This document shows, in pieces, positions 1-8,160 of a stretch of DNA of 61,876 nt. Every line of letters starts with the position of its first letter. Position 1 is the first letter of the stretch. The DNA is from Lachnospiraceae bacterium UBA7143 (GTDB lineage Bacteria > Bacillota > Clostridia > Lachnospirales > Lachnospiraceae), in NCBI GenBank assembly GCA_002491905.1, contig DKWV01000018.1, positions 1 through 61,876 on the forward strand. The letters are read 5' to 3'. Below the pieces are notes generated by a model, which saw nothing but the letters and a program-made list of their open reading frames with translations, was not told the DNA's origin and ran no database searches. A program made the position numbers and the translations under genes.

Positions 1-32
1 AGGATTCAGCAATCGAGCAAAGGAGTGAAATC

Positions 33-533
33 ATGAAAAGAATAAAAACTTTACTTTTTGTCTCTCTCATGGTGCTGAGCATGGCGACGTTTACCGCCTG
101 CGGCAGCAGAAACGCCGCCGGAAACAGCAATAACGGCGCCGGCACGCAGAACGGAACCGCTGGTACGACCACGGACAATAACAATGGAACAGGCGTGGAT
201 ACCACAGGAACAAATGACACCGAAACAGGCACCACAGACACGAACGGCACCGGGACAGGCACCACAAACGACACCGGAACCGGTACGGGCGCCACAGATA
301 CAAACGGCACCATGAATGATAACGACAATGTAAACGATGCCACAGCAGGCACAAACGGCAAAGGCGACGGCTCCATCGTCGATGACGCCGGCAACGCGAT
401 CGGTGATGCGGTAGGCGATGCAGGAAACGCGGCCTCCGATATCATTGACGATGCAGCAACAGGCGTGGAAAATATGGTTGACGATGTGACCGACACGAAT
501 AACAACACCGGTGCTTCCTCCAAGGTGCGCTAA
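33..533 (+). CDS. Small Thr/Gly/Asn/Asp-rich lipoprotein
   Basis: A 166-residue predicted lipoprotein of unknown function. Residues 1-23 form a type II signal peptide: two basic residues, a hydrophobic core and the lipobox FTAC, so the mature protein would be tethered to the outer face of the membrane through Cys23. The rest is low complexity, with many TGT, TDT and NGT triplets to about residue 105, then a slightly more ordered acidic tail with DAGNA and DDA/DDV repeats. No enzymatic domain is visible. The ribosome binding site is AGGAG about 8 bases before the ATG. A bidirectional hairpin terminator follows. It may be a cell-wall spacer or surface lipoprotein; function cannot be assigned. 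Confidence 0.75.
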   Translation: MKRIKTLLFVSLMVLSMATFTACGSRNAAGNSNNGAGTQNGTAGTTTDNNNGTGVDTTGTNDTETGTTDTNGTGTGTTNDTGTGTGATDTNGTMNDNDNVNDATAGTNGKGDGSIVDDAGNAIGDAVGDAGNAASDIIDDAATGVENMVDDVTDTNNNTGASSKVR

Positions 534-558
534 CCACCCCAATTTCCAACTACAGGAA

Positions 559-602
559 AAAAGAGTTCCCGAGGCAATATCCCCGAGAACTCTTTCCTTT
601 TA
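559..602. terminator. Bidirectional terminator between lipoprotein gene and fbp
   Basis: An imperfect 15-bp stem has the arms AAAGAGTTC and GAACTCTTT, extended by a GC-rich inner part with two mismatches. It is flanked by a T-rich run on the plus side and by a run of six T on the minus side. It lies between two convergent genes and can end both transcripts. Confidence 0.75.
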
Positions 603-614
603 TTCCCGCCCGGT

Positions 615-2573
615 TTATCCTTTTTCTATGAGTATACCGTCCCTGTATGCCTGCAGCAGCTCCTCAAGCTGGTGGATACTCTCCTTAAGCTCCGCGCCGA
701 TCTCCGTATCCGAAATCTTCTGGCGCAGGGCGGTCGTCTCCAAAATAAAGGAATCCGAAAAAATATCCGACTCATGGAGAATCGCCGACTCCGTGGACTC
801 AAAAGGCTCATGTGCCACCAGCCGCATGCCGTGGGAATTGACCACCAGCGTGTACCCGGCAATTCCCGTCTTGTCCTGATAAGCCTTGGAAAAACCGCCG
901 TCGATGACTAAAAGCTTTCCGCCACAATGGATGGGCGTCTCCCCTTTCTTGCGCTCCACCGGCACATGACCGTTCACGATGTGGGAATGCGTCTCGTCCA
1001 GACCAAACTCCTGCAGAATCCGATTCACCACCATCTCGCTGTCCAAAAGCCGGTAGTATGCGTTTTTCGTCTCCTTGTGGAGTTCCTTATCCTCCACCAG
1101 GTAACGCTCAAAAGTCGCCATCTTATCCTTACCGAAAACCGGGGAATTGGGACCTGCCCAGATATACCAGATGATATCCTGCCCCTTTAACTTCTCCTGC
1201 AGGTTGTGGGAATAATATCCCTTTCTGGCATAATGTTCCAGCACATCATACAGTTCCTTGCCGCTGTATTCCTCCCCATAGACGTTGACTTTGTTAAAAT
1301 TTCCCTCCTCGTCCATAGGCACGCAGCCGTGATAGAGAAGATTGGAATTATAGACCTTGTAAAGCCCGCCCTTGGAAAACAGAAAGCGCACATGCTTCTG
1401 GAGCTTTTCACATTTGACAAATGCCTGCCGCAGCCGCTCCATCACCTGCTCTTCCTCGGCCGTAAGCTCGTAGGGCCTGTTCCTGTTTACGGTCGGGAAG
1501 TCCACATCCTTCATGGGATAAGAAACGCCGTCAAGCACAAGCGCCCTGTTCCCATAATCAATATGGTCGAGCAAAAGCCTGTCCTGCATGCCGAATTCCG
1601 GGCGTCTCATAATCAGCTGTCCTTCCAGCTTAAACTGCAGGACGGCGATCGCCTTGTGCATCTTCATGTCCAGGCTCAGGTCCTTGGTATCGTAATCCGT
1701 ATTGTATTTTATGGCAAAAGCCTCGCAGTCCGTGTCCTTATAGGCGTCCAGCGCAAAGGTGGCGAGCGGGATCAGGTTGATGCCGTAGCCCTCCTCCAGC
1801 GTATCCAGATTTCCATATCTGGCCGCCATGCGGATCACATTCGCGATACAGGCGAGATGCCCGCTTGCCGCACCCATCCACACAATGTCGTGGTTGCCCC
1901 ACTGCACGTCCACCGAATGATACTGGCAGAGCGTGTCCAAAATAATATGCGGTCCCGGTCCCCTGTCGAAAATATCCCCCACGATATGCAGATGGTCGAT
2001 AACCAGCCGCTGGATCAGGTTGCTCAGAGCGATGATAAATTCCGGCGCCCTGCCGATCCTGATAATGGTATGGATAATTTCATTATAATAGGCCTCCTTG
2101 TCCTGCACCTCTGCCTTCTCCGTAATCAACTCCTCGATGATATAGGAAAAATCCGGGGGCAGAGCCTTTCTCACCTTGGAACGGGTGTATTTTGAGGAAA
2201 CCCTTTTCGTGATCTGCACAAGCCTGTGAAGCGTGATCTTATACCAGTCCTCAATCGAAGCCTCATCCTCCTCCTGCATAACGATATCCAGCTTCTCCTC
2301 GGGATAATAAATCAACGTCGCCAGACTCTTCTTATCCTTGATGCTCAGGGTATTGCCAAACTCCTCGTCAATCTTACGCCGCACGGAGCCGGAACCGTTT
2401 TTCAGGATGTGGTTAAACTGTTCGTACTCCCCGTGGATATCCGTCATAAAATGTTCCGTGCCCTTGGGCAGATTCAAAATTGCCTGCAGATTGATGATCT
2501 CCGTGGAGGCCGCCGCAATCGTCGGATACTGCTTTGATAAGCTTTTCAGGTATTTTAGTTCTAAATCGTCCAT
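615..2573 (-). CDS. fbp: Fructose-1,6-bisphosphatase, class III
   Basis: Hydrolyses fructose-1,6-bisphosphate to fructose-6-phosphate in gluconeogenesis. It belongs to the Firmicutes class III family (about 640-670 residues), which is built on a metallophosphatase core. Visible motifs are TDIHGEYE near residue 44, GDIFDRG near 199, WGNHD near 225 and NGHVPV in the C-terminal third, all metal or phosphate ligands in this superfamily. The frame is open to a GTG at 2600, but the ATG at 2573 is preceded by GGAGGAACAG, so a 652-residue product is preferred. It starts 23 bases after dapB on the same strand, and no terminator lies between them, so it probably shares the lysine-riboswitch transcript. 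Confidence 0.95.
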   Translation of the reverse strand: MDDLELKYLKSLSKQYPTIAAASTEIINLQAILNLPKGTEHFMTDIHGEYEQFNHILKNGSGSVRRKIDEEFGNTLSIKDKKSLATLIYYPEEKLDIVMQEEDEASIEDWYKITLHRLVQITKRVSSKYTRSKVRKALPPDFSYIIEELITEKAEVQDKEAYYNEIIHTIIRIGRAPEFIIALSNLIQRLVIDHLHIVGDIFDRGPGPHIILDTLCQYHSVDVQWGNHDIVWMGAASGHLACIANVIRMAARYGNLDTLEEGYGINLIPLATFALDAYKDTDCEAFAIKYNTDYDTKDLSLDMKMHKAIAVLQFKLEGQLIMRRPEFGMQDRLLLDHIDYGNRALVLDGVSYPMKDVDFPTVNRNRPYELTAEEEQVMERLRQAFVKCEKLQKHVRFLFSKGGLYKVYNSNLLYHGCVPMDEEGNFNKVNVYGEEYSGKELYDVLEHYARKGYYSHNLQEKLKGQDIIWYIWAGPNSPVFGKDKMATFERYLVEDKELHKETKNAYYRLLDSEMVVNRILQEFGLDETHSHIVNGHVPVERKKGETPIHCGGKLLVIDGGFSKAYQDKTGIAGYTLVVNSHGMRLVAHEPFESTESAILHESDIFSDSFILETTALRQKISDTEIGAELKESIHQLEELLQAYRDGILIEKG

Positions 2574-2596
2574 CTGTTCCTCCGTTTCGTTGGCTC

Positions 2597-3352
2597 TCAC
2601 GCTATGACATCAGACATATCATATAATCCCGCCGGTTTCCCTGCGAGGAATTTCGCCGCCTGAATGGCCCCCTTACCGAAAACCGCTTTCGAGTAAGCCC
2701 TGTGGGAAAAGGTGACGACCTCATCCGCTCCCGCAAAGATCACGTCATGGTCGCCCACAATGGTGCCGCCCCTGACCGCGCTGATGCCGATCTCCTTCGC
2801 CTTCCTCTTCTGTCTGACCTGGCTTCTGTCGTAGACATACTCGAAACTATCCCCCATCTCCTCATTGATGGAGTCCGCCAGCGCCAGAGCCGTGCCGCTG
2901 GGCGCATCCAGCTTCTGGTTGTGATGCTTTTCCACGATTTCGATATCAAAGCCCGCCGGGGAAAGGATCTGCGCCGCCTCTTTTAAAAGTTTCAGCAGCA
3001 TGTTGATACCCAGGGACATATTTGCGGATTTTAGGACGGCCGTCTTCTGTGACGTCTCTTTCACCTTCTCAAGCTGTGCCTCAGAAAGCCCTGTGGTGCA
3101 CAGAACACAGGGCACTTTCTTCTCCGCGCAGTAGTTAAGCAGTCCATCCACCGCCGCAGCCACGGAAAAGTCGATCACCGCATCCGCCTCCACCGTGCAC
3201 TCCGAAATGCTTTTAAAAACGGGATAGTCATTTTTCCCGCTGTCCACGGCGTCAATGCCCGCCACAATTTCAATCTCCTCATCCGCCGCAATCAGGGATG
3301 AAATCGTCTGTCCCATCTTTCCGTTGCAGCCATGCATAATCACTTTTACCAT
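2597..3352 (-). CDS. dapB: 4-hydroxy-tetrahydrodipicolinate reductase
   Basis: Second dedicated step of the diaminopimelate/lysine pathway: NAD(P)H-dependent reduction of hydroxytetrahydrodipicolinate. The N-terminal nucleotide-binding loop GCNGKMGQ is at residues 8-15. The family signature EKHHNQKLDAPSGTA covers about residues 141-155, with the catalytic His pair and Lys147. The frame is open for another 34 codons upstream, but those residues are not DapB-like. The ATG at 3352 has GGGAGG nine bases upstream and gives a normal 251-residue protein. It lies about 100 bases downstream of dapA in the same direction. Confidence 0.95.
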   Translation of the reverse strand: MVKVIMHGCNGKMGQTISSLIAADEEIEIVAGIDAVDSGKNDYPVFKSISECTVEADAVIDFSVAAAVDGLLNYCAEKKVPCVLCTTGLSEAQLEKVKETSQKTAVLKSANMSLGINMLLKLLKEAAQILSPAGFDIEIVEKHHNQKLDAPSGTALALADSINEEMGDSFEYVYDRSQVRQKRKAKEIGISAVRGGTIVGDHDVIFAGADEVVTFSHRAYSKAVFGKGAIQAAKFLAGKPAGLYDMSDVIA

Positions 3353-3453
3353 TTGCCGGTTCCTCCCTATTATAAAACCAATCCCTTTTCTATTATGATG
3401 AAAACATCTGCCGGGGCCTTCCCCGACAGACGTCTCGACATTGTCCGATTTCA

Positions 3454-4338
3454 TTATAAGATCCCGTAATCCTGCATTGCCTTTTTCAGGCGCTCCACGT
3501 TTGCCGGCTCCATATCGGAGAGGGGCATATGTAAGCCGCCCACTTCTTTGCCCATCAGGTTCAGCGCTGCCTTCACGGGAATCGGATTCACCTCACAGAA
3601 AAGCGCATCGCACAGCTCGATCGCGCGCAGCTGTTCCTTCCTGCTGCCCTCCACATCCCCTTCCAAAAACTTCTGACAGATCTCATGGGTCTGCCCCGGC
3701 GCCACGTTGGACAGCACCGAGATCACGCCGATACCGCCAAGGGACATGATCGGCACAATCTGGTCGTCGTTGCCGGAATACAAATCCACCTTATCCCCCG
3801 CTAAGGACATCAGCTTGGATATCTGGGAAATATTGCCGCTGGCCTCCTTGATACCGACGATGTTCTCCACCTCCGTGCACAACCTCGCCGCCGTCTGGGG
3901 CTGGATATTACAGCCCGTGCGGCTGGGCACGTTGTAAAGGATAATGGGCAGCCTCACGGAGTCTGCAATCTTTTTATAGTGGGCATACAGGCCGTTCTGT
4001 GTCGCTTTGTTATAGTAGGGTGTCACCAGAAGCAGACCGTCCACACCGTATTTCTCCGCCTCCGTAGAAAGATAAACCGCCGTCTCCGTGCAGTTTGATC
4101 CGGTTCCTGCCACCACGGGAATCCTGCCCTTCACCGTCTCCACGCAGAAACGGATCAGATCCAGATGCTCCTCATGGGTCAGTGTGGAGGACTCTCCTGT
4201 CGTGCCACAGACAATAATAGCGTCCGTGCCTCCGGCAATCTGAAACTCCACAAGCTCCGCAAACTTCTCATAATTGATGCTGCCGTCCTCATGAAATGGG
4301 GTGACGATCGCCACGCCCGCTCCCTTAAATATTGCCAT
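3454..4338 (-). CDS. dapA: 4-hydroxy-tetrahydrodipicolinate synthase
   Basis: Condenses pyruvate with aspartate semialdehyde, the branch-point step of diaminopimelate and lysine synthesis, in the cytoplasm. It is a 294-residue TIM-barrel aldolase. GTTGES is at residues 45-50, the catalytic Tyr135 sits in LYNVPSR, and the Schiff-base Lys164 sits in VGIKEASG. The ATG is preceded by GGAAGGG. The 280-base leader contains a sigma-A promoter, a lysine riboswitch and a terminator hairpin, so expression should fall when lysine is plentiful. First gene of dapA-dapB-fbp. Confidence 0.97.
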   Translation of the reverse strand: MAIFKGAGVAIVTPFHEDGSINYEKFAELVEFQIAGGTDAIIVCGTTGESSTLTHEEHLDLIRFCVETVKGRIPVVAGTGSNCTETAVYLSTEAEKYGVDGLLLVTPYYNKATQNGLYAHYKKIADSVRLPIILYNVPSRTGCNIQPQTAARLCTEVENIVGIKEASGNISQISKLMSLAGDKVDLYSGNDDQIVPIMSLGGIGVISVLSNVAPGQTHEICQKFLEGDVEGSRKEQLRAIELCDALFCEVNPIPVKAALNLMGKEVGGLHMPLSDMEPANVERLKKAMQDYGIL

Positions 4339-4355
4339 TGAATACCCTTCCTTTC

Positions 4356-4386
4356 ACAAAGAAGGCTGACCACACAGGGCCAGCCT
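4356..4386 (-). terminator. Attenuator hairpin of the lysine riboswitch
   Basis: On the minus strand AGGCTGGCC, a six-base loop and GGTCAGCCT form a 9-bp stem with one G-U pair, followed by a weak U-rich run. It sits just after the aptamer and just before the dapA ribosome binding site, where an expression platform is expected. Confidence 0.7.
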
Positions 4387-4404
4387 CATAATTCTTCCGT
4401 TTTC

Positions 4405-4575
4405 GGTCTGGATAGCGCCCCATCTTAACGATGACAGTCATACAGCTCTTAACTGTATGCCCAAGGTAAAAACTTACAGGCCGTCTCTCCTTTCGGCGTT
4501 CTCTCCTTTCCGGGCATTTCTCCTGTGCCTGTCACATCCATGCCCGTACTGATAGATAACGCAACCTCTATCAAA
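4405..4575 (-). ncRNA. Lysine riboswitch (L box) aptamer
   Basis: The minus-strand leader of dapA matches the lysine riboswitch layout. The closing P1 helix pairs GATAGAGG at the 5' end with GCGCTATC at the 3' end. Inside are a GCCGAAAGG L-box block and, near the 3' end, the ACTGTCAT core element. Lysine binding is expected to favour the downstream terminator. This is recognition by eye from the family consensus. A covariance-model scan with the Lysine family (RF00168) would confirm it. Confidence 0.88.
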
Positions 4576-4593
4576 CTCTATAATGTTAGGTCA

Positions 4594-4622
4594 ATCATAG
4601 CACCCACATACTTTTCTGTCAA
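4594..4622 (-). promoter_or_regulatory. Sigma-A promoter of dapA-dapB-fbp
   Basis: On the minus strand TTGACA, a 17-base spacer and TATGAT form a near-consensus promoter. The -35 box overlaps the stop codon of the upstream cobO-like gene, and transcription would start just before the riboswitch. Confidence 0.85.
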
Positions 4623-5119
4623 TCCCATATCTTAAAATGCATGGTCTCGACCTTCGTCACCTGGTCTGCCAGCGCGCAGACCCTGTCGTTCAATGTGATG
4701 CCCGTCATGATAATATCCATCTCCTCCGGCTTTCCCGAAAGGAGGTTCTTAAGCTCCTCCACCGTAATGATGCCATTGTCAATCAGCCCCAGCACCTCGT
4801 CCAGAATCAACAGGGAGCACTCCCCTGTGTTCAGGATCTTCTTGGCAAAGTTCAGGCCGTTTCTGATGTTGCGGCTCTCCTCCGCCTTGCGCTCATCGGA
4901 AAGCTGCGAAAAATCTTCCTCAGATTTTTCGAAACGGAAGATCTTAATCTCCGGCTCCAGCCGCTTCACAAACTCCGACTCCGTCAGCCCTCTTCCCTTC
5001 AGAAACTGTATGATGACAACATATTCCCCTTCGCAGGCCGTCTGAACCGCGCGGCCCAGAGCCGCCGGGGATTTTCCGTGCCCTTCCCCGCTGTATATCT
5101 GAATCCTGCCTTTTTCCAT
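4619..5119 (-). CDS. Cob(I)alamin/cob(I)yrinate adenosyltransferase, CobO/BtuR family
   Basis: Transfers the adenosyl group of ATP to reduced corrinoid to make adenosylcobalamin-type cofactors, in the cytoplasm. The N-terminal P-loop is unusual, GEGHGKSP at about residues 11-18, where family members usually read GxGKGKTT. Typical CobO features follow, such as VIIQFLKG and LLILDEVLGLIDNG. A GTG at 5128 is also in frame, but the ATG at 5119 has GGGGTG upstream and fits the family start; the product is 166 residues. It stands alone on the minus strand, just upstream of the dapA promoter. The corrinoid link agrees with the cobA-hemD gene elsewhere in the window. The Lys-to-His and Thr-to-Ser-Pro changes may mean altered specificity. 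Confidence 0.85.
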   Translation of the reverse strand: MEKGRIQIYSGEGHGKSPAALGRAVQTACEGEYVVIIQFLKGRGLTESEFVKRLEPEIKIFRFEKSEEDFSQLSDERKAEESRNIRNGLNFAKKILNTGECSLLILDEVLGLIDNGIITVEELKNLLSGKPEEMDIIMTGITLNDRVCALADQVTKVETMHFKIWD

Positions 5120-5190
5120 AGCCAGCACCCCGTATTTCTATATTAAATACATAGGATTAGGATAGCACACTCACCTGGTTCATGCAAGTC

Positions 5191-5823
5191 TTACTCATCT
5201 TCCACCAGCTCCAGCTTGCTGACGGATACCTCGTAGGCAACTCTCCTTTCCAGCTGCTCCTCGGATAACTTTTTCATATATTCACGGCTCTGGATCCTGC
5301 CCCAGATGGCGCAGCGGCTCCCCACCTCAAAATTACTGGCAAATCTGGCATTGCGTCCCCAGCAGATACAGGGTATGTAATCCGATTTTCCATAAGGCCT
5401 GTTCACCGCCAGAAGCAGATCTGCGATCTCCCTGCCAAGCGGCGTCTTACGGTAAACCGGCGCTTTACAGATATAACCGTCCAAAAAAATCTGATTTGTC
5501 TTTGCTCCCTCTCCAATTTCATCCACAAACTCAATTTCGCGGGCAAAAACGGAAAGCACCAGTCTGTTTTTCCTCTCCTCATGCCTGTTATAAGACCGGA
5601 ACTGCCCGGTGATACAGATCTTCATTCCCTTGTAATCCTCATTGACATCAATGAGGCGCTCTGACACCATCACCGGTATGATATCGGTTGACTCGCTGAG
5701 TCTGTCTACGCTGATATCTACCATATAGAAGCCTTCTCCGAAAATCTCGTGGCTGAAAGAAAAGTCACTCACAATTTCCCCCATAACCGCCACCTGGTTG
5801 TTTTCAATTACCTTATCTGTCAT
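5191..5823 (-). CDS. SSB-like OB-fold protein (two tandem OB domains)
   Basis: A 210-residue protein resembling single-stranded DNA-binding proteins of the SSB/PriB OB-fold family. The first OB-like unit (about residues 5-105) holds VAVMGEIV, YKGMKICITGQFRSYN and LVLSVFAREIEF. The second (about 112-205) holds IFLDGYICKAPVYRKTPLG, DLLLAVNRPYGKSDYIPCI and GSRCAIWGRIQSREY, which is close to canonical SSB. The chain ends in the acidic VEDE rather than the usual DDDIPF peptide. The frame is open upstream, but the ATG at 5823 has GGAGGAAAAC before it and is preferred. It is divergent from typA. It may be an accessory SSB-like protein rather than the main replication SSB. Confidence 0.75.
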   Translation of the reverse strand: MTDKVIENNQVAVMGEIVSDFSFSHEIFGEGFYMVDISVDRLSESTDIIPVMVSERLIDVNEDYKGMKICITGQFRSYNRHEERKNRLVLSVFAREIEFVDEIGEGAKTNQIFLDGYICKAPVYRKTPLGREIADLLLAVNRPYGKSDYIPCICWGRNARFASNFEVGSRCAIWGRIQSREYMKKLSEEQLERRVAYEVSVSKLELVEDE

Positions 5824-5942
5824 GTTTTCCTCCATTCTGCTCAAGTATTTTAGGCGCCCTGCCAAACCAGCCCCTGAACTGTTATTGTATTATCAATATA
5901 TAAGATACATAAGGAAAATAGAACTGTAAGGGGTCGCGCGAC

Positions 5943-5971
5943 TTGCAAGAAAGGGGAGCAGGTGTTATAAT
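5943..5971 (+). promoter_or_regulatory. Promoter of typA
   Basis: TTGCAA, a 17-base spacer and TATAAT, ending about 45 bases before the typA start codon. The -10 is consensus and the spacing is ideal. Confidence 0.75.
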
Positions 5972-6016
5972 CGTCGAGGAAATTCTCACATTTAAAAATG
6001 AAAGGCACGGTAATAT

Positions 6017-7858
6017 ATGAAACAGACTAGAGAAGATGTTAGAAATATAGCGATTATCGCCCATGTTGACCACGGCAAGACCACGCTGGTGGACGAGCTT
6101 TTGAAGCAGAGCGGCGTTTTCCGGGAAAATCAGGAGGTAGCGGAACGGGTCATGGACTCCAATGACATCGAGAAGGAGCGGGGCATCACGATCCTCTCCA
6201 AAAACACCGCCGTCACCTACAAGGGAACTAAAATCAACATCATTGACACCCCCGGCCACGCGGATTTTGGCGGCGAAGTGGAGCGCGTGCTGAAAATGGT
6301 GGACGGCGTGATCCTTGTGGTGGACGCCTTTGAGGGACCTATGCCCCAGACAAAGTTTGTGCTGAAAAAGGCGCTGGAGCTGGACCTGTCCGTCATTGTA
6401 TGTATCAACAAGTGCGACCGCCCCGAGGCGAGGCCGATTCAGGTGGTGGACGAAGTATTGGAACTTTTCATGGATCTGGACGCCAACGACGAGCAGCTTG
6501 ACTGCCCCTTCGTCTACGCCTCCGCAAAGACTGGCACCGCCACCACACAGCTTACGGTGAAGGGCAAGGACATGACCCCGCTCTTTGACACCATTATAGA
6601 GCACATTCCCGCACCCCAGGGCGATCCAGACGCGGGCACGCAGGTTCTGATAAGCACCATCGACTACAATGAGTACGTGGGACGCATCGGCGTCGGCAAA
6701 GTGGACAACGGCTCCGTCAAAGTCAACCAGGAAGTGGTCATTGTGAACCACCATGATCCCGACAAGATGAAGAAGGTGAAAATCAGCAAGCTTTACGAGT
6801 ATGACGGTCTGGACAAGGTAGAAGTGAAGGAGGCCAATATCGGCGCCATCGTGGCGATCTCCGGCATCGCGGATATCCATATCGGCGATACCCTCTGCTC
6901 TCCTGACGATCCCAGGCCGATTCCTTTCCAGAAAATCTCCGAGCCGACGATTGCCATGCACTTTATCGTAAACGACTCCCCCCTGGCCGGGAAGGAAGGC
7001 AAATATGTCACCAGCCGCCATCTGCGCGACCGCCTTTTCAGGGAGCTTAACACCGATGTGTCCCTGCGGGTGGAGGAGACTGACACCACGGAAGCGTTCA
7101 AGGTTTCGGGACGCGGCGAGCTGCATCTCTCCGTCCTGATCGAAAATATGCGCAGGGAAGGCTATGAGTTTGCCGTAAGCAAAGCGGAAGTGCTCTACAA
7201 AACCGACGAGAACGGCAAAAAGACAGAGCCTATGGAACTGTGCTATGTGGATGTGCCGGAAGAATTTTCCGGGACTGTCATTGAAAAGTTAAGCCAGCGA
7301 AAAGGGGAACTTAAAAACATGGGCATGGCCTCCGGCGGTTACACCCGTCTGGAATTTTCCATTCCTTCAAGGGGACTGATCGGCTACCGGGGCGAATTTA
7401 TGACGGACACCAAAGGCAACGGCATCATGAACACCATCTTTGATGGTTATGGCCCTTACAAGGGGGATATCCAGTACCGCAAGCAGGGTTCCCTCATCGC
7501 CTTTGAGGCGGGCGAAGCTATCACATACGGGCTCTACAACGCGCAGGAGCGCGGCACCCTATTCATCGGTCCCGGCGAGAAAGTCTACTCCGGCATGGTC
7601 GTGGGACAGAATGGACGGGGCGAGGATATCGAGCTGAATGTGTGCAAGAAAAAGCAGCTCACCAACACCCGCTCCTCCAGCGCGGACGAGGCGCTGCGCC
7701 TCACACCGCCCAAGGTGTTAAGCTTAGAGCAGGCGCTTGAGTTTATCGACACTGACGAACTGCTGGAAGTGACGCCCGAAAGCCTGCGAATCCGCAAGAA
7801 GATTCTGGACCCGACGCTCAGAAAGAGGGCGGCGATTTCGGCGGCTGCGAAGAAATAA
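6017..7858 (+). CDS. typA: Ribosome-associated GTPase BipA/TypA
   Basis: A translational GTPase of the EF-G-like family that acts on the ribosome in 50S assembly and stress or low-temperature growth. The length, 613 residues, is normal. The G1 loop AHVDHGKTT is near residues 14-22, the G2 region ERGITI near 55, G3 DTPGH near 78 and G4 NKCD near 132. The BipA-specific C-terminal part is present, including SRGLIGYRGEF and NTRSSSADEALRL. An A/G-rich Shine-Dalgarno region precedes the ATG. A strong hairpin terminator follows. It appears to be a single-gene transcript. Confidence 0.97.
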   Translation: MKQTREDVRNIAIIAHVDHGKTTLVDELLKQSGVFRENQEVAERVMDSNDIEKERGITILSKNTAVTYKGTKINIIDTPGHADFGGEVERVLKMVDGVILVVDAFEGPMPQTKFVLKKALELDLSVIVCINKCDRPEARPIQVVDEVLELFMDLDANDEQLDCPFVYASAKTGTATTQLTVKGKDMTPLFDTIIEHIPAPQGDPDAGTQVLISTIDYNEYVGRIGVGKVDNGSVKVNQEVVIVNHHDPDKMKKVKISKLYEYDGLDKVEVKEANIGAIVAISGIADIHIGDTLCSPDDPRPIPFQKISEPTIAMHFIVNDSPLAGKEGKYVTSRHLRDRLFRELNTDVSLRVEETDTTEAFKVSGRGELHLSVLIENMRREGYEFAVSKAEVLYKTDENGKKTEPMELCYVDVPEEFSGTVIEKLSQRKGELKNMGMASGGYTRLEFSIPSRGLIGYRGEFMTDTKGNGIMNTIFDGYGPYKGDIQYRKQGSLIAFEAGEAITYGLYNAQERGTLFIGPGEKVYSGMVVGQNGRGEDIELNVCKKKQLTNTRSSSADEALRLTPPKVLSLEQALEFIDTDELLEVTPESLRIRKKILDPTLRKRAAISAAAKK

Positions 7859-7880
7859 TGTTTGAAATTGAGAATAGCAA

Positions 7881-7911
7881 ACCCCGCAGAAGACTGCGGG
7901 GTATTTCACTT
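7881..7911. terminator. Terminator after typA
   Basis: ACCCCGCAG and CTGCGGGGT form a perfect 9-bp stem with a four-base AAGA loop, followed by a T-rich stretch. On the other strand it also precedes T-rich sequence, so it may serve the small minus-strand gene that ends at 7906. Confidence 0.8.
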
Positions 7912-8100
7912 TGCTTCCGTCAGCGGCGGATTCTGATATAATTTGCGCTCAATACATTTCTTTTCAAAAGCAATCTGCTGTTTCATTTTCTCATATCCGC
8001 CGTCCTGACCTGCCATCTCCAATCTCTCCAATAAATCCAGCTTGTCTAAAAGATTTACATTCAATTCTTTTTCACCAGGCATTTCATCACCCACTTTCAT
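7906..8100 (-). CDS. Small hypothetical protein downstream of mgtE
   Basis: A 64-residue charged, helical protein of unknown function. The central segment, LLDKLDLLERLEMAGQDGG, has heptad spacing typical of a short coiled coil. No Cys pair, membrane span or signal peptide is seen. Two starts are possible: the ATG at 8100, and a second ATG at 8082 with a GGTGA-like site upstream. It lies 60 bases downstream of mgtE on the same strand and may be cotranscribed. Whether it is translated is uncertain. Confidence 0.5.
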   Translation of the reverse strand: MKVGDEMPGEKELNVNLLDKLDLLERLEMAGQDGGYEKMKQQIAFEKKCIERKLYQNPPLTEAK

Positions 8101-8160
8101 AATCAATACGACCGCTACAACTTCATCATAACAGACTGCGCCAAAAGTGTAAAGTGCCGG

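Noticed and set aside
1206..2195. 329-codon plus-strand frame over fbp
   Set aside because: Antisense to a complete fbp with all motifs; no ribosome binding site or recognisable domain.
3353..3400. TATAAT near the dapB start as a separate promoter
   Set aside because: It lies almost on top of the ribosome binding site and has no -35 box at proper spacing.
5882..7126. 414-codon minus-strand frame over typA
   Set aside because: Shadow of the typA coding frame; typA is complete and has a promoter, and the antisense product looks like no known family.
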